64,000 nt of DNA. It comes from Pseudonocardia cypriaca. Its GTDB lineage: Bacteria; Actinomycetota; Actinomycetes; Mycobacteriales; Pseudonocardiaceae. Below, piece by piece: positions 46,874 to 55,950 of the stretch. The notes beneath the pieces are model-generated. The model ran no database searches, had not been told where the DNA came from, and saw nothing but the letters and a program-made list of their open reading frames with translations. Position 1 is the stretch's first letter. The number at the start of each line of letters is the position of its first letter. Made by a program: the position numbers and the translations under genes. The stretch covers positions 1,240,001 through 1,304,000 of the forward strand of contig NZ_VFPH01000003.1 of assembly GCF_006717045.1 (NCBI RefSeq), given 5' to 3'.

Positions 46874-46934
46874 GGACGTCCCTGCCGTCGAGCGAGGTGC
46901 GGGCGGCGTGGCCGCGCGGGCGCCTGCGAGTGCG

Positions 46935-47027
46935 TCAGGCCCGTGCGGCGGGGACGGCACAGAGCGCGCTCGCCTGCCGACGGAGGTCGACGTGGCGGCG
47001 CGCCCGGAACGTCGCGGCCGGGGACAC
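46935..47027 (-). CDS. Actinobacterial sulfur-type leader peptide (RHVDL..SALC family)
   Basis: A 30-codon frame starting GTG at 47027 with GGGGAGG 9 bases upstream. It contains RRHVDLRRQASALC, the motif of short leader peptides placed before sulfur-metabolism genes in many actinobacteria (family known as putative leader peptide). It ends 61 bp before the ROK start on the same strand. The rest of the 311-bp gap between ROK and glfT2 (46874-47184) shows nothing else I can assign apart from the glfT2 5' region. Confidence 0.72.
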   Translation of the reverse strand: MSPAATFRARRHVDLRRQASALCAVPAARA

Positions 47028-47184
47028 GCCGCCGATCCTCCCCGACGAGCAGGTGGGACGCCATGACCTGTGACACACCGGCGGCGCGCCCCACCGGCGA
47101 GCATCCTGACGCGCCGTCGCTACCCTCGGGCGCTGAGTACGCACGCACATGTGCACGGCCCTCGACGACACAGGACGCTCCGCG

Positions 47185-49191
47185 ATGACGATCTCCGAGA
47201 CGCCGCCCCGCCCGAAGCCGGCGCGCCGCCGCGGTGCGACGCCGCCCCCGCCGGAGGGCCACCTGCTGCAGCGGGTGATCCTGCCGCGTACGGGCGACCC
47301 GATGAGCGTCCGCGCGCTCTACCTCGACGAGCGGACGGGCATCCGGCTCACCACGGTGCCGGACGTGGCCGGTGGTGAGGTCCTGAAGAAGGTGAGCCTC
47401 GGTGGCTCCGGGGTCACCGCGCGCAGGCTGCGTGCCACGTCCCGGACGTCGGCGGTGGTGCCGGAGCAGAGCGAGGTCTCCTTCGCCGCTTACTTCAACG
47501 CGTTCGCGGCGGGGTACTGGCGCCGGTGGAGCCGGCTCACCGAGGTGCACCTGAAGCTGTCCCTCCAGGGGGACGGCCGGGTGGACGTCTACCGCACCAA
47601 GTCCGACGGCTCCACGATCTTCGAGCGGGGCGTCGTGGTGTCGGGCGTCCAAGAGATCGACATGCCACTCGACCTGCGGCCCTTCGAGGACGGCGGGTGG
47701 TACTGGTTCGACCTCACCACCGACGAGGGCGAGCTCGTCCTGCACGCGGGCGGCTGGTACGCCGCCGACGAGCCCACGGGCCGGGCCGCGGTGGCCGTGG
47801 GCACGCCCACGTTCAACCGCCCCGCCGACTGCGTGGCGACCCTCACCGCCCTCGGCGAGGACCCGCTCGTGCGGGACGCGATCACCGCCGTGATCATCCC
47901 GGACCAGGGCACCAGGAAGGTGCGCGACGAGCCGGGCTTCGAGCAGGCCGCCGCTGCGCTCGGCGACAAGCTGAGGATCATCGACCAGCCCAACCTCGGC
48001 GGGTCCGGGGGCTACGCGCGGATCATGTACGAGGCGCTCGAGCACACCGACTGCGAGCAGATCCTCTACATGGACGACGACATCCTGCTCGAGCCCGACT
48101 CGGTGCTGCGGGCCGTCGCGTTCTCCCGCTACTCCCGCTCACCCATGCTCGTCGGTGGGCAGATGTTGTCGCTGCAGGCCCGCTCGCAGCTCTCGACGAT
48201 GGGCGAGGTCATCGACCGCGGCACGTTCCTGTGGCGCAACGCGCCCGGCACCGAGCCGCACCACGACCTCGCCGACCAGCCGCTGCGCCAGACGCCGTGG
48301 CTGCACCGGCGCACCGACGTCGACTACAACGCCTGGTGGACCTGCCTGATCCCGCGCGTGGTCGCCGAGGACGTCGGTATGCCGCTGCCGCTGTTCATCA
48401 AGTGGGACGACGCCGAGTACGGGCTGCGCGCCCGTGCGAAGGGCTACCGGACGGCCACCGTGCCCGGCATCGGGATCTGGCACATGTCGTTCCTCGAGAA
48501 GGACGACACGAGCGACTGGCAGGCCTACTTCCACTACCGCAACCGGTTCGTCGCGGCCGCGCTGCACGGGCCCGACAACCCCACCGCGCTGCTGCGCGAC
48601 ACGCTCAAGCGCACGCTGCGCCACCTGCTGCTGCTGGAGTACTCGGCCGTTGCGCTGCAGGAGATGGCGCTGCGCGACTTCCTGTCCGGCCCCGAGCACC
48701 TCTTCCCGAAGCTGCCCACCGTGCTTGGCGAGATCCGCGCCAAGCGCGCCGAGTACGACGACGGCCGACCGCTCGACTCGGCCACGCAGGTGCCGCTCTC
48801 CGACCTCGACGCGCTGTCGGCCCAGGTGTTCCCGGATCCGCCGTCCGGCAAGGTCGCCGCCGTGAAGGGGCTCGCGCAGGGCGTGCTGCACAACCTGCGC
48901 GCCCCCGACCCCGGCCACCAGGCGGTGCCCCAGCGCAACGTCCCGGCCCGGCACGCGCAGTGGTTCGTCCTGTCGCGGCTCGACTCCGCCACCGTCGCCA
49001 CCCCGGACGGGCGCGGGGTGACGTTCCGCCGTCGCAACCCGGCGCTGTTCCGGTCGATGCTCAGGAACGCGGTCACGGAGTACCGGCGCGTGGCCAAGGC
49101 GTGGCCCGACCTGCAGCGCCGCTACCGGGCGGCGCTGCCGGAGCTGACCAGCCGTGAGGCGTGGGCCCGCGAGGTGTTCGACCGACGGTGA
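47185..49191 (+). CDS. glfT2: Galactofuranosyltransferase, galactan polymerase
   Basis: 668 residues; strongly GlfT2-like. N-terminal beta-sandwich, then the GT-A domain with TFNRPADCVATL, VIIPDQGTRKVRD, QPNLGGSGGYARIMYEALEHTDC, metal-binding MDDD (Asp297-299), VDYNAWWTCLIPR, FIKWDDAEYGLRA with the catalytic Asp, and IWHMSF (His). A C-terminal helical part contains RYRAALPELTSREAW. Polymerises beta-1,5/1,6 galactofuranose using UDP-Galf from Glf. ATG 47185 is preferred over an in-frame ATG at 47149, which has no ribosome site. Unlike mycobacteria, it is not next to glf or ubiA here. Confidence 0.93.
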   Translation: MTISETPPRPKPARRRGATPPPPEGHLLQRVILPRTGDPMSVRALYLDERTGIRLTTVPDVAGGEVLKKVSLGGSGVTARRLRATSRTSAVVPEQSEVSFAAYFNAFAAGYWRRWSRLTEVHLKLSLQGDGRVDVYRTKSDGSTIFERGVVVSGVQEIDMPLDLRPFEDGGWYWFDLTTDEGELVLHAGGWYAADEPTGRAAVAVGTPTFNRPADCVATLTALGEDPLVRDAITAVIIPDQGTRKVRDEPGFEQAAAALGDKLRIIDQPNLGGSGGYARIMYEALEHTDCEQILYMDDDILLEPDSVLRAVAFSRYSRSPMLVGGQMLSLQARSQLSTMGEVIDRGTFLWRNAPGTEPHHDLADQPLRQTPWLHRRTDVDYNAWWTCLIPRVVAEDVGMPLPLFIKWDDAEYGLRARAKGYRTATVPGIGIWHMSFLEKDDTSDWQAYFHYRNRFVAAALHGPDNPTALLRDTLKRTLRHLLLLEYSAVALQEMALRDFLSGPEHLFPKLPTVLGEIRAKRAEYDDGRPLDSATQVPLSDLDALSAQVFPDPPSGKVAAVKGLAQGVLHNLRAPDPGHQAVPQRNVPARHAQWFVLSRLDSATVATPDGRGVTFRRRNPALFRSMLRNAVTEYRRVAKAWPDLQRRYRAALPELTSREAWAREVFDRR

Positions 49192-49194
49192 GCC

Positions 49195-49470
49195 CTACCC
49201 CGCCCCGCTCCCCGTGCCGACCAGGCGCGCGCCGAGCGGGCGGAGCAGCCGGATGCCGAACGCCGACGACGTGAACAGCGTCCGCTCGGGCTCCCGGAGC
49301 CCGAGCGCATCGGCCAGCATCCGGACGGTCGCCGGCCGCGGCCGGCACGTCTCACCTGATTCGAGCTTCCCCACCGCCCGCACGCTGATGCCGGCGCGTT
49401 CGGCCAGCTCCTCCTGCGTGAGCGCGACCCGCAGCCGCGAATCGCGCAGCAGCTCCCCGAAGCCAGTCAC
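49195..49470 (-). CDS. Small XRE-family HTH protein
   Basis: 91 residues. Residues 5-62 are a Cro/C1 helix-turn-helix (GELLRDSRLRVALTQEELAERAGISVRAVGKLESG...RPATVRMLADALGL), the type that begins many larger SARP- or ATPase-linked regulators. Only a short basic-hydrophobic tail follows, so it is either a compact regulator or a truncated N-terminus of a larger one. GTG start with a GGGGGG tract upstream. Converges on glfT2 with 3 bp between stops. Confidence 0.75.
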   Translation of the reverse strand: MTGFGELLRDSRLRVALTQEELAERAGISVRAVGKLESGETCRPRPATVRMLADALGLREPERTLFTSSAFGIRLLRPLGARLVGTGSGAG

Positions 49471-49581
49471 AGTGACCCCCCAGTCCTGTTCCTCTTCTAT
49501 GAAGATCGCCGCGGGGGGCGGGGTGTTGCTGGAGCCGACCGAATTCGGCTGTCCGGAGCAGCCCGGACAGCCGATCGGTGG

Positions 49582-50022
49582 TCACGAGCCGGGATGGACC
49601 ACGCCGGAGTGCAGGTCGTTCCGGTGGCCCACCATGCTGGCGTTGGCACGGTAGTAGCCGGTGCCCCGGCCCCACTCCTGCGGCTTCGTGCGGACCTCGG
49701 CGGTGTTCTCGCCGGTGGCCACCTCCTGCACGGAGCATCTCTCGCTGTCGCACGCCTCGAGCACCACGATGGCGCCCTTCAGGTCACCGAAAGCGGATTC
49801 GACGGCGGCGGACACGAGGGTGGTTTCCGGGTCGGGTTTCTCCACGACGAGGCAGACGATGATCCCGTCCCCGACGCTTTCGCTGCAGTCCTTCGACACC
49901 CCCGGCTCGGGCTGCGGGGCGGGGGGTGCGGCCACCGCCGGGGTCGCCACGCCGAACATGGTGGCGCCAGCCAGTACCGGGACGATCGCGAGCCGACCTG
50001 CCCGGTGTGCAAGGTTGCGCAT
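49582..50022 (-). CDS. Small secreted protein of unknown function
   Basis: 146 residues: a Sec signal (basic RNLAHRAGR, hydrophobic core, TPAVAA cleavage near residue 32), then a compact mature domain of about 110 residues. The four cysteines (VSKDCSES, GIIVCLVV, VLEACDSERCSV) would suit two disulfides. The acidic beta-rich pattern has no family I recognise. ATG at 50022 with no clear ribosome site. A long hairpin-forming inverted repeat lies 20-70 bp upstream. Confidence 0.7.
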   Translation of the reverse strand: MRNLAHRAGRLAIVPVLAGATMFGVATPAVAAPPAPQPEPGVSKDCSESVGDGIIVCLVVEKPDPETTLVSAAVESAFGDLKGAIVVLEACDSERCSVQEVATGENTAEVRTKPQEWGRGTGYYRANASMVGHRNDLHSGVVHPGS

Positions 50023-50042
50023 CTGTTCTGTGCTCCTGTTGC

Positions 50043-50089
50043 GATTGGGTGATCACGTCCGTCCAGGCGGCGGACGTGATCACTCAATC
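50043..50089. repeat. 19-bp near-perfect inverted repeat with 9-bp loop
   Basis: Arms 50043-50061 and 50071-50089 pair with a single G-U position, and each arm contains the self-palindrome GTGATCAC. It separates the second GlfT2-like gene from the secreted-protein gene (both minus strand). It could end transcription of the former in the T-tail-less way seen in actinobacteria, or act as an operator or 5' leader hairpin for the latter. Confidence 0.7.
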
Positions 50090-50174
50090 GGAGTCCGACA
50101 GGTCGGACCAGGAACAAGATCAGCACTTCCTCGGCACTCCGAGGGAGTACGTCGGCGGCTGATCGGGCGAGGGG

Positions 50175-52091
50175 TCAGCCCTTCTGGTCGTAGAGCCGTT
50201 CCCAGTTCTCCCGGCTGGTGAGGCGCGGCAGCTCCGCGCGGTAGCGGGCGGGCAGGGCGGGTGCCTCGCGCACGAAGCGGCGCAGCAGGTGGACGGCCCG
50301 GCGGGCGAGCTGGACGGCCAGCTGCTTGTCGCGGGTGCGCACCCGGAAGCCCTGCTCGGACATGTCGGTGACGATCGCGCGCTCGAAGAGGGACACGTGC
50401 CACCAGTGCGCGTCGCCCGCGGGGACCGAACCGCTGCGGTGCACGGAGCGGCCGGCCAGGTGGTACACGGCCCGCTTCAGGAACGTGAGCGTCTCGGACC
50501 CGGGCTCGTTGGCCGCCCGGACCACGGCCCGCTCGTGGAACTCGCCGCCCGACTCGGACATCGGGTGCATCACGGTCTCGGGGTAGGCCTTCCGGATCTC
50601 CCGGACGCGCGCGAGGGCACCGGCCGAGCCGTCCGAGAGGACGCCGGGCCCGTCCAGGAAGTCCTCGACGGCCTGCAGCAGCGTGGCCGTCATCCCGTAC
50701 TGCATGGCCACGAGCTGGTGCGACACCAGCTGCGCGAGCCGCCCGGTGATCCGGCGGATCGAGAAGCCGCTGTGCAGCGCGGCCATGATCAGGCCGTTGC
50801 GGATGGTGAAGTACCGCTGCCACTCGTCGCCGTCCTTCCAGCCGAAGTCGGCGTGCCAGACGCCGGCCCCGGGAAGGGAGACGGTGGGGAAACCATGGGC
50901 ACGGGCCCGGTAGCCGTACTCGATGTCGTCCCACTGCAGGAACAGCGGCAGCGGGTAGCCGATCGCGCGGATCACCGGGGCCGGGATCAGGCAGGACCAC
51001 CAGCCGTTGTACTCGGTGTCGACCCGGCGCTCCTGGTTGGTCGGCAGGCCGAGCTCGTCCGTGCCGAGCAGGTACTCGTCGCGGAGGGCGCCGGGCATCT
51101 TCAGCCCCATCAGCAGCACCTCGGGGTCGGCGTACTCGGCCGAGATGTGCAGGTGGCCGGGGTGCAGCAGGTTGAGCATCTGCGCGCCGACGATCATCGT
51201 GTGCCGGGTGCTGGCCGCGAACGCCGTGAGCCGCACGAGGAGCTCCGGCTCGAGCAGCACGTCGTCGTCCATGAGCAGGACGTCGGCGTGCTCGTCCGGT
51301 GCGCCGTCCGTGGAGTGCAGCATGCCGCGGGCGAACCCACCCGAGCCGCCCAGGTTGGGCTGGCGGACGTACTTCAGGCGCTCGCCGAGCGCCGCCGCGA
51401 TGTCGCCGAACCGCTCGCGGGACTCGATGGGATCGCTGCCCTGGTCGGCGACGTGCACGGTGCGGATGCGCTCGAGCGCCTCCGGGTCGCGGGCGAGCGC
51501 CTGCAGCGTGTTGAGGCAGTCGTCGACGCGGTTGTGGGTGGTGATGGCGATGTCCGTGGGCGGCACCGCGCGGGCGGCGGCCACGGTCCAGCGCACGTCG
51601 GAGACGGTGAGCTCGTCGATCTCGGTGGCGATCTCCAGCCACATGCCGCCGCCGTCGACGAACCGGTCGACGGGGCCGACGAGGCGCACCGTGGTGGCCT
51701 CCCCCTCCCGCACGTCGACGGCCGCGACGATCCGCCACACCTTGTTGGTGTCCGAGGCCATCAGCCGCAGCCGGCCGGTGCCGGAGGCCACTGCCGAGAC
51801 CTCGACCTCGCCGATGTCGGTCCAGCGCTGCCAGTAGGTGGCGTGGAACCGCCCGAAGTAGGTGTTGGTGTTCACCAGCGAGCCGGGGGCGAGCGTCACC
51901 CGGTCCCGCTCGCGGCGCGCGGCCCCCCGCTCGACCCTCGAGTAGAGGTCCTCGGGCACGAGGGCGGACGGCCCGAAGAACAGGCCGCGCTGCGCCAGCA
52001 GCCGGGCCGGGGTCCGGTCGGCCTGCCGATCCGGGTGCTCCTCGGTCGCGGGCGTGGCGGCCCGATCCGTGCTGTCCGATGTGCGAAGCAT
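50175..52091 (-). CDS. Second GlfT2-like galactofuranosyltransferase
   Basis: About 638 residues, colinear with GlfT2 across all domains: VNTNTYFGRFHATYWQRWT in the N-terminal sandwich, ITTHNRVDDCLNTL, QPNLGGSGGFARGML, MDDD (Asp275-277), VDTEYNGWWSCLIP, LFLQWDDIEYGYRA, VWHADFGW and the C-terminal LPARYRAELPRLTSRENW. Catalytic positions are intact, so it should be active. It differs widely from the copy at 47 kb, so the two are old paralogs and not a recent duplication. Start is uncertain (52091, 52136 or 52151); 52091 has GGAGGA 11 bases upstream. Confidence 0.85.
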   Translation of the reverse strand: MLRTSDSTDRAATPATEEHPDRQADRTPARLLAQRGLFFGPSALVPEDLYSRVERGAARRERDRVTLAPGSLVNTNTYFGRFHATYWQRWTDIGEVEVSAVASGTGRLRLMASDTNKVWRIVAAVDVREGEATTVRLVGPVDRFVDGGGMWLEIATEIDELTVSDVRWTVAAARAVPPTDIAITTHNRVDDCLNTLQALARDPEALERIRTVHVADQGSDPIESRERFGDIAAALGERLKYVRQPNLGGSGGFARGMLHSTDGAPDEHADVLLMDDDVLLEPELLVRLTAFAASTRHTMIVGAQMLNLLHPGHLHISAEYADPEVLLMGLKMPGALRDEYLLGTDELGLPTNQERRVDTEYNGWWSCLIPAPVIRAIGYPLPLFLQWDDIEYGYRARAHGFPTVSLPGAGVWHADFGWKDGDEWQRYFTIRNGLIMAALHSGFSIRRITGRLAQLVSHQLVAMQYGMTATLLQAVEDFLDGPGVLSDGSAGALARVREIRKAYPETVMHPMSESGGEFHERAVVRAANEPGSETLTFLKRAVYHLAGRSVHRSGSVPAGDAHWWHVSLFERAIVTDMSEQGFRVRTRDKQLAVQLARRAVHLLRRFVREAPALPARYRAELPRLTSRENWERLYDQKG

Positions 52092-52188
52092 GCGCGCGGC
52101 CGTCCTCCGGTCGTCGGTGCCCTTTCCGGGGCTCACCTTTCCGGGGCTCATTGTGCGGGCCGGGTGGGGCGGGCCACGGCGCGGGGGG

Positions 52189-55074
52189 TCACCCGACGGG
52201 GTCGATTCCGGGCACGCGGGGGTGACCGTTCTGATGCCATCCGGCCACGGTGGGCCAGGTGACGACCGGCTCGGGGCGGGCGAGTGGCCCGATGGGGAGC
52301 CAGCGGTAGAGCTGCCCGGCGTCGCGGAGTGGATCACCGGCGAGGTAGGTGGGCATCCGCCGTTCGGTGATCAGCAGCCGTGGTGCGACGAAGGGTCCGC
52401 CGTATTGCGGCTGGTAGGTGATGTGCGTCTCCGTGTTGTCCGCGGGTGGGCCCACTCGCCACCGGGGGAGTGCAGCGGTGCCGACGGGCAGCGGTTCCGG
52501 GGTGAGGCAGGGGAACAGGAACGCCACCGGCCAGTCGAGGAGCGCGCTCGTGCCGGGCGGCAGGAGGTCGGTCATCGGGGTCAGCCGCGGGGCGCGCGGC
52601 AGCGTCGCGAGTGCCCGGGTGGTGTCCGGCGCGTCGACCGCCAGCCGCACCGCGGTGGCTCCGGTGGGTGCGAGCTCGCGGATGTCGTCCTGGGCCGGCA
52701 GGTCGGGTGTGATGCGCCTGCGCTCCAGCACCTGCCTCGCATCGCCGAACTCGAGGTACAGCCCGTCGCTCGGCCGCAGCGGCCCGGAGGTGGTGACGAC
52801 CACGGGCAGGGCCTGCGTCCGCTGCTGCGGGTCGAGCGTGAACCACGGGGTGGTGGTCCGGCCGGCCACCGGCACGCCGGGAACGGTGTGCCCGCCCACG
52901 TCGACCGGGAGCGTGCCGGCGGGCGAGCCGTCGGCGACCGGCAGCACACCGGCAGCGGGATCCGTCTCCACCGACAGCCGCTCCTGCAGGCCGCACGGGT
53001 GGCCCCGCAGCGTGGCGATCGTGTCCGAGGTGAGCGTGTAGCTGTCGCGGTGCGCCGCCGCCACCCGCACGACGATCAGCACCTCCACGGCCAGCACCAC
53101 CACCAGCACGGCGGCGAAGACGGGGGCGGGAGCCGGGATCCTGCGGGGGAGTGGGCTCTCGGGATCGCCGACCGCCCGCTGCCAGGTCCACCGCGCGAGC
53201 AGTGGGAGGACGACCGCGGCCCCGGCCACCAGCGCGATCGTGGCCAGTGGGATGTCCATGATCCGCGGGGCGATGGTGCTGAACGTCGGCGTGAACCACG
53301 CGCCCTGGTAGGGCCAGAGGTTGTAGCCCGCCAGCACGATCGCCGCGACGACCGTGGTGGCCCCCAGACCCGCGACGAACGCCCGCGGGCGGGCGCGCAG
53401 CGGCGCGGACGCGACGACGGCGCCCAGCACGAGCACGGCGGTCCCTTGGCCGGCGAGGTCGGCGAAGTGCTGGGTCCACTTCGTCGGGGACAGCGTCAGC
53501 GCCGCCGTGCCCAGCAGGAACCCGATGACGAGCCGGCGGGCCGGGCCCGTTGCGATCCCCGCGGCCGTGCGGCGGAGCGACCACAGCACGCCAGCGGCGG
53601 CGAGCAGCGTGCCCAGCACCGCAGCCCGCCTGCCGATCGCGCCCTGGAACGAGGTGTCGAGCAGGCGCGAGTACCGGATCGTCTCCTCGAACCACGGCTG
53701 GCCGCCGCCGATCACCGCCCGCACCCGGACGGCCTCCAGCATCCCGGCGAGGCTCTGGTCGGGGACCATCAGGAACACCGCCGACACCGCGGCGGCCGCG
53801 AGCACGGCCAGCAGCGGCAGCGGACGCAGCTCGCGTCGGGTGCGCAGCAGGGTCAGCAGCGGACGCGCTGCGGCGAGGAACGGGGTGAACGCGAGCAGGC
53901 CGCCCGGCGTCACCGCTGTCGTCGCGCCTGCGAGCACGAGCGCGACGGCGAGCGGCAGCAGGCGCGCCGTCGCGAGGGTGCGCTCGACGGCGAGGAACAC
54001 CCCGAGCGCGCCCACGGCGACCCACGGTTCCGGCCGCAGCCCCAGCCCGAACGGGACCCACCAGGTGGCGAAGGCCAGCGCGGCGAACCACGGCACCCAC
54101 CGCCGGCCGGCGAAGCGACCGAGCCGGGGCAGCGTCAGCCGGGAGACCAACCACCAGCACAGCAGGCCGAGCAGCGTGGACGGCAGCCGCATCCAGAGGG
54201 TGGAGGACGAGACGAGCGACCACGGGTAGTAGAGGTCGTAGAACCAGCTGAACGGCGCTTCGGGCGCGTTCAGCCAGCGGTAGGCGTTGCCGACGAACCC
54301 GTTGCTGCCCGTGCTGCGCACGATGCCGGAGATGTAGCCGTCGTCCACGGTGATGGGCCCGATGGCCCACCACCCGACGAGCAGCGCGGCCACCGCCCCG
54401 TCCACGGGCCGCGGCCGCCACCAGTGCCGCGGGAGCAGCCGGACCCGGCGCGCCCGACCGACCCGCCGCAACGCCACGAGCATTCCGAGCAGCGCGAGCA
54501 CCCCGACCGCGCCGATCACGGCCTTCAGCGGCGAGATCGTCGTCTCGAAGCGGGTATCGGTGGACAGGCGCAGCTCGACACCGGCGCGGACGTCGGAGAA
54601 GGCGCCGGCGACGTCGGGCCGCACGTCGCCGTCCCGCACGAGCGCCGGCTCGTCGTCGACCAGCACCGAGGTCCGTTCCGGGTCGGAGACGACCGACAGC
54701 GTGCAGTCACCGCCCGGGAGCTCGGCCGTGCCGAGGTCGACGCCTGCGCTCTCCACCCGCACCGCCCCGCCGGACGCCGTCAGCAGCAGCCCGCGCAGGG
54801 GCTCGCCCACCACGTCCGGCCGCGGCGGCACGGTCGACAGCAGCACCTGGCCGGGCGGCGCCTCCCGCGCGGTCGTGCAGCTCGTCCGCGCGGTGAGCTG
54901 GACGGGCTGGTAGGGCAGCAGCGGGATCGCGGCGTCGCCGTCGGCGGCCGTCCAGGAGTAGACGGCCTCGGGCTGCTCGACCGGGGCGAGCGGGAACGCC
55001 ACCGCCGCGAGCACGGTGAGCAGGCCGAACAGGCCGGCGGCCCGGCGCGGGCCGGGATCCGACCGTGGGAGCAC
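52189..55074 (-). CDS. embC: Emb-type arabinofuranosyltransferase
   Basis: 961 residues against about 1,090 for mycobacterial Emb proteins. N-terminal carbohydrate-binding-like domain, 13 or so membrane helices with the catalytic ITVDDGYISGIVR (Asp244-Asp245) and EAPFSWFYDLYYPW, STLWMRLPSTLLGLLCWW, RPEPWV, LTLSPTKWTQHFADLAG, and a large C-terminal external domain. Extends arabinan from decaprenyl-phospho-arabinose and is the class of enzyme hit by ethambutol. Only one emb gene is present in this window. At the position aligned to EmbB Met306 it has Val261. Assigning it to embC rather than A or B is nominal. Confidence 0.88.
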   Translation of the reverse strand: MLPRSDPGPRRAAGLFGLLTVLAAVAFPLAPVEQPEAVYSWTAADGDAAIPLLPYQPVQLTARTSCTTAREAPPGQVLLSTVPPRPDVVGEPLRGLLLTASGGAVRVESAGVDLGTAELPGGDCTLSVVSDPERTSVLVDDEPALVRDGDVRPDVAGAFSDVRAGVELRLSTDTRFETTISPLKAVIGAVGVLALLGMLVALRRVGRARRVRLLPRHWWRPRPVDGAVAALLVGWWAIGPITVDDGYISGIVRSTGSNGFVGNAYRWLNAPEAPFSWFYDLYYPWSLVSSSTLWMRLPSTLLGLLCWWLVSRLTLPRLGRFAGRRWVPWFAALAFATWWVPFGLGLRPEPWVAVGALGVFLAVERTLATARLLPLAVALVLAGATTAVTPGGLLAFTPFLAAARPLLTLLRTRRELRPLPLLAVLAAAAVSAVFLMVPDQSLAGMLEAVRVRAVIGGGQPWFEETIRYSRLLDTSFQGAIGRRAAVLGTLLAAAGVLWSLRRTAAGIATGPARRLVIGFLLGTAALTLSPTKWTQHFADLAGQGTAVLVLGAVVASAPLRARPRAFVAGLGATTVVAAIVLAGYNLWPYQGAWFTPTFSTIAPRIMDIPLATIALVAGAAVVLPLLARWTWQRAVGDPESPLPRRIPAPAPVFAAVLVVVLAVEVLIVVRVAAAHRDSYTLTSDTIATLRGHPCGLQERLSVETDPAAGVLPVADGSPAGTLPVDVGGHTVPGVPVAGRTTTPWFTLDPQQRTQALPVVVTTSGPLRPSDGLYLEFGDARQVLERRRITPDLPAQDDIRELAPTGATAVRLAVDAPDTTRALATLPRAPRLTPMTDLLPPGTSALLDWPVAFLFPCLTPEPLPVGTAALPRWRVGPPADNTETHITYQPQYGGPFVAPRLLITERRMPTYLAGDPLRDAGQLYRWLPIGPLARPEPVVTWPTVAGWHQNGHPRVPGIDPVG

Positions 55075-55138
55075 GCGCGAAGCCTAGGTGAGCGATGTAT
55101 CCCTCCCGGGTGCGGCCGCCGGAGGCATGATCGGACGC

Positions 55139-55777
55139 ATGACGCTCCCGCTCACCCCCGACGAGCTGCTCACCACCACGCGTTCGGTGCGCAAGCGGCT
55201 CGATCTCGACCGGCCGGTCCCGATCGAACTGGTCCGCGAGTGCCTCGAGGTGGCGCTCCAGGCCCCCACCGGAAGCAACTCGCAGGGCTGGCACTGGGTC
55301 GTGGTGACCGACCCGGAGCGGCGCCGCACCATCGGCGAGTACTACAAGCGGTCCTACGACCGCTACCGCGAGACCCGGGCCGAACGGTCCGCGGAGCTCT
55401 CGGCGGAGCGGCAGGCCGTCGGCGCGCGCGTCGCGACCTCGGCCGACCACCTCGCGGAGCGGATGGGTGACGTCCCGGTCCTCGTGCTCGCCTGCATCAC
55501 GGTCGGCGGCGACCTGCCGGCCGGCAACCAGGCCGGCCTGTGGGGCTCGCTGCTCCCGGCGGCGTGGAGCTACCAGCTGGCCGCGCGCGCCCGAGGGCTG
55601 GGCACCGCGTGGACCACCCTGCACCTGGCCCACGAGCGGGAGATCGGGGAGCTGCTCGGCATCCCGCCGCAGGTGCGTCAGGGCGTGCTGCTCCCCACCG
55701 CGTACTACACGGGGGAGACCTTCCGGCCGGCCCCGCGCGAGCCCCTCGACAAGGTGCTGCACATCGACGCCTGGTGA
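55139..55777 (+). CDS. Nitroreductase-family FMN oxidoreductase
   Basis: About 212 residues: TTRSVRKRLDLDRPVP with FMN phosphate-binding Arg residues, APTGSNSQGWHWVVV, then WGSLLPAAWSYQLAARARGLGTAWTT and LGIPPQVRQGVLLPTAY. The long helix pair in between (TRAERSAELSAERQAVG) is typical of the larger actinobacterial subgroup. Reduces nitro compounds, quinones or other acceptors with NAD(P)H. ATG 55139 is chosen; ATG 55127 (GGAGG only one base upstream) and 55088 are alternatives. Divergent from emb. Confidence 0.85.
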   Translation: MTLPLTPDELLTTTRSVRKRLDLDRPVPIELVRECLEVALQAPTGSNSQGWHWVVVTDPERRRTIGEYYKRSYDRYRETRAERSAELSAERQAVGARVATSADHLAERMGDVPVLVLACITVGGDLPAGNQAGLWGSLLPAAWSYQLAARARGLGTAWTTLHLAHEREIGELLGIPPQVRQGVLLPTAYYTGETFRPAPREPLDKVLHIDAW

Positions 55778-55950
55778 GGCGGCGGGTAGCACTGCGTGCT
55801 TGCCGGTGGTGGGAGGCGCGCCGGAAACACGAACAGATATCCGTCCGAATGGATGACGACCTCGGAAGCGCTCCGTGAGCGCAGCGGCCAAGCCGGTACG
55901 TTCCGGGTGTCACTCGCATCGCTGGTTAGCGAGGCTTCGTTTTCACGAAC

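Noticed and set aside
52054..55470. Plus-strand frame of over 1,100 codons across emb and the nitroreductase gene
   Set aside because: Shadow of the emb coding strand; Arg/Pro/Gln-rich, no family signature, and it runs through the nitroreductase gene in the wrong frame.
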